DNA from: Bradyrhizobium sp. CCBAU 53351
GTDB lineage: Bacteria > Pseudomonadota > Alphaproteobacteria > Rhizobiales > Xanthobacteraceae
Length of the DNA: 64,000 bases
Direction: 5' to 3'
Assembly: GCF_015291745.1 (NCBI RefSeq)
Contig: NZ_CP030059.1
Coordinates: 868,001-932,000, forward strand
This document shows positions 60,544-64,000 of the stretch, one piece after another. Below the pieces are notes generated by a model, which saw nothing but the letters and a program-made list of their open reading frames with translations, did no database searches and was not told the DNA's origin. Numbering within the stretch: the first letter of the stretch is position 1; every line of letters begins with the position of its first letter. The position numbers were made by a program, and so were the translations under genes.

Positions 60544-60649
60544 TGTCATCGCCCGGCCTTGACCGGGCGATCCAGTATTCCGGGAAGCTAGTGGGTCATC
60601 CGAGGGGCCGCGACGTACTGGATGCCCCGGTCAAGCCGGGGCATGACAG
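60544..60649. repeat. Dispersed palindromic repeat after the DUF4175 genes
   Basis: TGTCATCGCCCGGCCTTGAC and GGTCAAGCCGGGGCATGACA are imperfect inverted ends, with GATCCAGTATTC inside opposed to GTACTGGATGC. It resembles the other gtcat...atgac repeats in the window and lies between converging genes. Confidence 0.75.
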
Positions 60650-60661
60650 CGGAATCCATGG

Positions 60662-61036
60662 CTACCCCTTCTTTGCCGCCAGCGCGTCCGCCACCGCGGT
60701 GCGGATATCCGCGACCGAGAATGGTTTTGTCACGACGTCGTGCACCAGCGCATTGAGGTTCGATGCGCGCTCGCGCTGGTCGGCAAAGCCGGTCATCAAG
60801 AGGATGGTCAGATCAGGGAAATCGCGCGCGGCGGAGAGCGCCAGCGCGATGCCGTCCATGACGGGCATCTGGATGTCGGTGAGCAGCAGGTCGAAGGCGC
60901 CGTCCTCGCGGCTCAGGATTTCCAGCGCCTCGGCGCCGTCTTGCGCGGTGACGGTCTCGTGGCCGTCCATGGCGATGGCGCGCGCCACGAGCGTGCGCAT
61001 CGAATCCTCGTCGTCGGCGATCAGGATTTTCGGCAT
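60662..61036 (-). CDS. cpdR: CpdR-like single-domain response regulator
   Basis: This 124-residue receiver protein has ILIADDEDSMRTLVARAIAMDGHE at the start, phosphoacceptor Asp54 in LLLTDIQMPVMDG and the Lys in DVVTKPFSVADI. The overall pattern resembles Caulobacter CpdR, which controls ClpXP-dependent degradation of cell-cycle regulators when unphosphorylated. CGAGAGGTTGAT-like purines precede the ATG. Similar single receiver proteins exist, so orthology is not certain. Confidence 0.75.
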   Translation of the reverse strand: MPKILIADDEDSMRTLVARAIAMDGHETVTAQDGAEALEILSREDGAFDLLLTDIQMPVMDGIALALSAARDFPDLTILLMTGFADQRERASNLNALVHDVVTKPFSVADIRTAVADALAAKKG

Positions 61037-61085
61037 CAGATCAACCTCTGGGACAAACCTTCCCGTGCGGGACCCTACAAGCTGA

Positions 61086-61964
61086 TTATACGCTGCCGCC
61101 GGCAATGTCGCGCCGGTTGAAGAAGCGCACGTCGATATTGCGGCCCTCCGGCGGCGGCGAGGCGAGACGCGAGCGGAAGAAGGCGCGCTCGCCGGGCCGC
61201 AGCACGGTCTGCTCCAGCACCGTATTCCAGGCGTAGATCTCCGCGCCTTGCGCGTCGCGCACGGCAAAGCGCAGCCGCGGGATGTCGAGCGGCTTCTTGC
61301 CCTCGCCGACGATCACGCCCTCGATGACCAACACCTGTTTACCGTCCACGGTCTCGCTCGACAGCTTCACGTCCTTGAAGGCGAGGCCCCGCAGGTTCAC
61401 CTCGAGCCCGACCATCTTGTAGAACGCTGCCGTCTGCGGCAGCAGGCGCACCATGTCGCCGCGCCAGATCACCAGCGCCAGCACCAGCGCGCCCATGGCG
61501 GCGCAGGCGGTCGGCAGCCCAAAATAGGATTTTCGCGGAGCGGCGGTGGCGGCGGGACGGCTGACCCGCGCCCCGCGACGGCTGAACAGGCCGCGGAACC
61601 AGGATTGGTGCTGCACGCCAGCGCCCTCCTCCTCGACCTCCCGGGCCGCCGCTGACCACTCGTCCTCGGTTTCCTTGGCCTCTTCCTCGGGCCAGTCGCT
61701 GGCGATCGACGGGCTGTCGACAACGGGCGTGTCAGTGGCGCTGTCGTCCTTGGCGTAGGAGTTCCACTGCTCGGCGAGGTCGGATTGGTCGTCGGCCTGG
61801 CTGGCTGCAGCCATGGCCGGAACGGACGCCTCCTCGATGGCATCCTCGGCATGGGCGATCCAGGTCTCCTTGCAGCGGGAACAGCGGACCGCCCGCCCGT
61901 TCGCCCCAAGGCTCGCAAGCTTGATGGCGTAGGATGTCATACAATGGGGGCAGACGATATGCAT
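61086..61964 (-). CDS. MJ0042-type zinc-ribbon membrane protein
   Basis: This 292-residue protein has an N-terminal zinc ribbon with C5, C8 (VCPHC) and C28, C31 (VRCSRC). An acidic linker follows, then a membrane helix at about 153-170 (PTACAAMGALVLALVIW) and a C-terminal domain ending in ERAFFRSRLASPPPEGRNIDV. This is the MJ0042-finger plus DUF3426-like layout. It is a conserved neighbour of ftsEX in alphaproteobacteria as far as I recall; its function is unknown. ATG 61964 is preferred over an upstream start. Confidence 0.8.
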   Translation of the reverse strand: MHIVCPHCMTSYAIKLASLGANGRAVRCSRCKETWIAHAEDAIEEASVPAMAAASQADDQSDLAEQWNSYAKDDSATDTPVVDSPSIASDWPEEEAKETEDEWSAAAREVEEEGAGVQHQSWFRGLFSRRGARVSRPAATAAPRKSYFGLPTACAAMGALVLALVIWRGDMVRLLPQTAAFYKMVGLEVNLRGLAFKDVKLSSETVDGKQVLVIEGVIVGEGKKPLDIPRLRFAVRDAQGAEIYAWNTVLEQTVLRPGERAFFRSRLASPPPEGRNIDVRFFNRRDIAGGSV

Positions 61965-62167
61965 GGACGAGCCTTGATGCATGAACCAGGACTTGAACGA
62001 GGTCCTGACCATAACCCTTTCGGGAAGAACCGGGCGGCCAGGATGCGACCAATATGCTACAGGGCGACCGTTAACGAACCGGAAACCATAACGGCGTCAA
62101 AACCCGTGGATCGCGCATGGCGGAGCGCGGCCATGTGTCCCGCGCCCCCTCTCGAACGGAGCTGAGC

Positions 62168-62827
62168 TTGGTTCGGTTCGAAAATGTCGGATTGCGTTAC
62201 GGTCTGGGGCCGGAGATCCTGCGCGACCTCAGCTTCCAGATTCCGGCGCATTCGTTCCAGTTCCTCACCGGCCCGTCGGGCGCCGGCAAGACCTCATTGC
62301 TGCGCCTGTTGTTCCTGTCGCATCGGCCGACGCGGGGCCTCGTCAATCTGTTCGGCCACGACATCTCGCAGCTCGGCAAGGACGAGATCGCCGATCTGCG
62401 CAAGCGCATCGGCATCGTGCTCCAGGATTTCCGCTTGCTCGATCACATGACGACGTATGAGAACGTCGCGCTGCCGTTCCGCGTCATGGGCCGCAGCGAG
62501 TCGAGCTACCGCAAGGAGGTGATCGATCTGTTGCGCTGGGTCGGGCTTGGCGACCGCATGGACGCGCTGCCGCCGATCCTGTCGGGGGGCGAGAAGCAGC
62601 GCGCGGCGATCGCGCGCGCCGTGATCTCGCGGCCGCAGCTGCTGCTTGCGGACGAGCCGACCGGCAGCGTCGATCCGACGCTCGGACGCCGCCTGCTGCG
62701 GCTGTTCATCGAACTCAACAAATCGGGCACCGCCGTCATCATCGCGACCCATGATATCGGCCTGATGGACCAGTATGAGGCCCGGCGGCTGGTGCTGCAC
62801 CAGGGACGGTTGCACGTCTATGAGTAG
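62168..62827 (+). CDS. ftsE: Cell division ATP-binding protein FtsE
   Basis: This 219-residue ATPase has Walker A TGPSGAGKTSLLRLL near residue 37, signature LSGGEKQRAAIARA near residue 137 and Walker B LLLADEPTGSVDP. With FtsX it forms the divisome ABC complex that activates murein hydrolases. TTG 62168 after GGAGCTGAGC gives the normal FtsE start; an ATG at 62117 would add an unlikely tail. It overlaps ftsX by 8 bases. Confidence 0.93.
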   Translation: MVRFENVGLRYGLGPEILRDLSFQIPAHSFQFLTGPSGAGKTSLLRLLFLSHRPTRGLVNLFGHDISQLGKDEIADLRKRIGIVLQDFRLLDHMTTYENVALPFRVMGRSESSYRKEVIDLLRWVGLGDRMDALPPILSGGEKQRAAIARAVISRPQLLLADEPTGSVDPTLGRRLLRLFIELNKSGTAVIIATHDIGLMDQYEARRLVLHQGRLHVYE

Positions 62828-63788
62828 GACAGACGAGCGCGGCGTGCTGGTCGACCTCGGGCAGGAGCGTCCGCAGCTGCCGGCCAAGGCGCGCAACATG
62901 TCGCCGATCGTGCCGCGCGCCTCGATCCAGGGCCGGGCGCTGGTCGCCGTCGTCGCCATCATGACTTTCCTCGCGTCGATGACCACGGGCACCGTGCTGC
63001 TGGTGAGTGCGTCCGCCGCGGAATGGCAGTCCGACGTCGCGAGCGAGATCACCATCCAGGTTCGTCCGCAAACGGGGCGCGATCTCGATCGCGACACCGC
63101 CGCGGTGACGGAGGCGATGCGCGCGCAAGCCGGAATCGTCGAGGTCAAGCCGTTCAGCAAGGAGGAGAGCGGCAAGCTGCTCGAGCCCTGGCTCGGCACC
63201 GGGCTGGCGATGGACGACCTGCCGGTGCCGCGCATGATTATCGCGCGCGTGCAGCCCGGCACGCCGCTCGATCTCGGCGCCTTGCGCGCGCGGGTGACCC
63301 AGGTGGCGCCGGGCGCCAGCGTCGACGATCACCGCGCCTGGATCGAGCGGATGCGCTCGATGACCAACGCCACCGTGCTCGCCGGCCTCGGCATCCTCGC
63401 GCTCGTCATCGTCGCCACCATCATCTCCGTCTCGTTCGCCACCCGCGGCGCCATGGCGGCGAACCGCCCGATCGTCGAGGTGCTGCATTTCGTCGGCGCC
63501 GGCGACCGCTACATCGCCAATCACTTCCTCCGCCATTTCCTCCGCCTGGGCCTCGAGGGCGGCGTGATCGGCGGCGGCGCTGCCATGCTGGTGTTCGGGT
63601 TCTCCGAGTCGATCGCCGGCTGGTTTTCCGGTACGCCCGTCGGCGACCAGTTCGCCGCGCTGCTCGGCACCTTCTCGCTGCGGCCGTCTGGCTACATCGT
63701 ACTGGCGGTCCAGGCCGTGCTGATCGGCGCGATCACCGCAGTGGCCTCGCGCCAGACGCTGTTTGCGACGCTGAATGACGTGGATTGA
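62820..63788 (+). CDS. ftsX: Cell division protein FtsX
   Basis: This 322-residue protein has an N-terminal cytoplasmic tail, then four membrane helices (ALVAVVAIMTFLASMTTGTVLL near residue 45, others at about 195-310). A periplasmic domain with EITIQVRPQTGRDLDRDTAAV lies between the first two. It is the FtsE partner. ATG 62820 lies within the ftsE 3' end. The sequence and gene order fit alphaproteobacterial FtsX. Confidence 0.92.
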   Translation: MSRTDERGVLVDLGQERPQLPAKARNMSPIVPRASIQGRALVAVVAIMTFLASMTTGTVLLVSASAAEWQSDVASEITIQVRPQTGRDLDRDTAAVTEAMRAQAGIVEVKPFSKEESGKLLEPWLGTGLAMDDLPVPRMIIARVQPGTPLDLGALRARVTQVAPGASVDDHRAWIERMRSMTNATVLAGLGILALVIVATIISVSFATRGAMAANRPIVEVLHFVGAGDRYIANHFLRHFLRLGLEGGVIGGGAAMLVFGFSESIAGWFSGTPVGDQFAALLGTFSLRPSGYIVLAVQAVLIGAITAVASRQTLFATLNDVD

Positions 63789-63799
63789 GATCATTTCTT

Positions 63800-63950
63800 C
63801 CCTTCTCCCCTTGTGGGAGAAGGTGGCGCGAAGCGCCGGATGAGGGGTATATCTCGGCGCAAAAGAACTGTGCGAATTCGCGGAGAGAGACCCCTCACCC
63901 GTCTCGCCGCTTCGCGTCGAGCCACCCTCTCCCACAAGGGGAGAGGGTGC
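63800..63950. repeat. Long dispersed inverted repeat after ftsX
   Basis: CCCTTCTCCCCTTGTGGGAG (from 63800) and CTCTCCCACAAGGGGAGAGG (to about 63947) are inverted ends, with GGCGCGAAGCGCCGGATGAG opposed by a similar inner arm. The unit is about 150 bases and is a familiar Bradyrhizobium intergenic repeat. It could form a long hairpin and end the ftsX transcript. The last bases, 63951-64000, show nothing I can name. Confidence 0.8.
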
Positions 63951-64000
63951 AGAAACGAGACTCCACTTCGCCTCAAAACGTCCTAAAATCACTTCAGGGA

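Noticed and set aside
63800..63950. Inverted repeat considered as an insertion sequence
   Set aside because: There is no transposase frame between the ends; the unit is only about 150 bases.

Overview
The window is about 64 kb of GC-rich alphaproteobacterial chromosome, almost certainly Bradyrhizobium or a very close relative. The main reasons are a 221-residue TlpA that reads as an ortholog of the Bradyrhizobium japonicum protein, the neighbouring order tlpA / argH / LptM-type lipoprotein / lysA, an Irr-type iron regulator next to an MddA-type methyltransferase, EcfG-type (GGAAC-N16-CGTT) promoters, and dispersed palindromic repeats typical of that genus. Genes are dense on both strands. I see no transposase, integrase, phage block or CRISPR array.

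Layout. 1-6.7 kb: end of a TetR regulator, exported proteins (DUF3313, DUF2147), an Irr-like regulator behind an FNR/FixK-type box, a winged-helix/TPR regulator divergent from mddA with a tandem direct-repeat site between them, a GFA protein and small exported proteins. 6.8-12.3 kb: a two-component system with a multi-TM sensor, a divergent quinol-monooxygenase/AraC pair, small hypotheticals and tRNA-Leu(CAA). 12.4-19 kb: DsbB-like protein, AbrB-family membrane protein, PsiF-like protein, a TetR regulator divergent from two hot-dog thioesterases with two matching operators, lrgAB, a DsbA-like oxidoreductase and a small membrane protein with an EcfG promoter. 19-22 kb: an AbiEii-like nucleotidyltransferase with a small partner, an esterase and an HtrA-like protein that has lost all three catalytic residues. 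22.4-31 kb: an M20 amidohydrolase and a complete Dpp/Opp-type peptide ABC transporter, then an MFS transporter. 31-35.7 kb: HAD hydrolase, diguanylate cyclase, dodecin (EcfG promoter), EamA transporter, HNH endonuclease. 35.9-43.7 kb: a minus-strand catabolic-looking series (nitronate monooxygenase, solute-binding protein, acyl-CoA ligase, flavin monooxygenase, NHL-repeat protein) divergent from a LysR regulator with a perfect palindrome between them. 43.7-48.7 kb: AlkA-type glycosylase, GluQ, a soluble hybrid kinase overlapping YihY, a small HIG1-like protein and a PduO-type adenosyltransferase. 48.8-57.3 kb: etfBA, 3-hydroxybutyryl-CoA dehydrogenase with a double palindromic site, a YjfB-like protein, tlpA, argH, lptM, lysA, a 3-hydroxyisobutyrate-dehydrogenase-like enzyme and a CMD protein. 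57.4-63.8 kb: a DUF4175/TIGR02302 protein split in two, a CpdR-like receiver, a zinc-ribbon protein and ftsEX, followed by a long inverted repeat.

Themes. Envelope and redox biology recurs (DsbB, DsbA, TlpA, lipoproteins, DUF4175, FtsEX), as do peptide/acyl substrate use and central fatty-acid or amino-acid metabolism (thioesterases, EtfAB, HBD). The most unusual observations are the HtrA-like pseudoprotease, the DUF4175 gene split exactly at a new signal peptide, the AbiEii-like pair, and a set of unassigned operator-like sites beside identifiable regulators. None is proof of a new system. All functions are read from sequence by eye; no database search was run.
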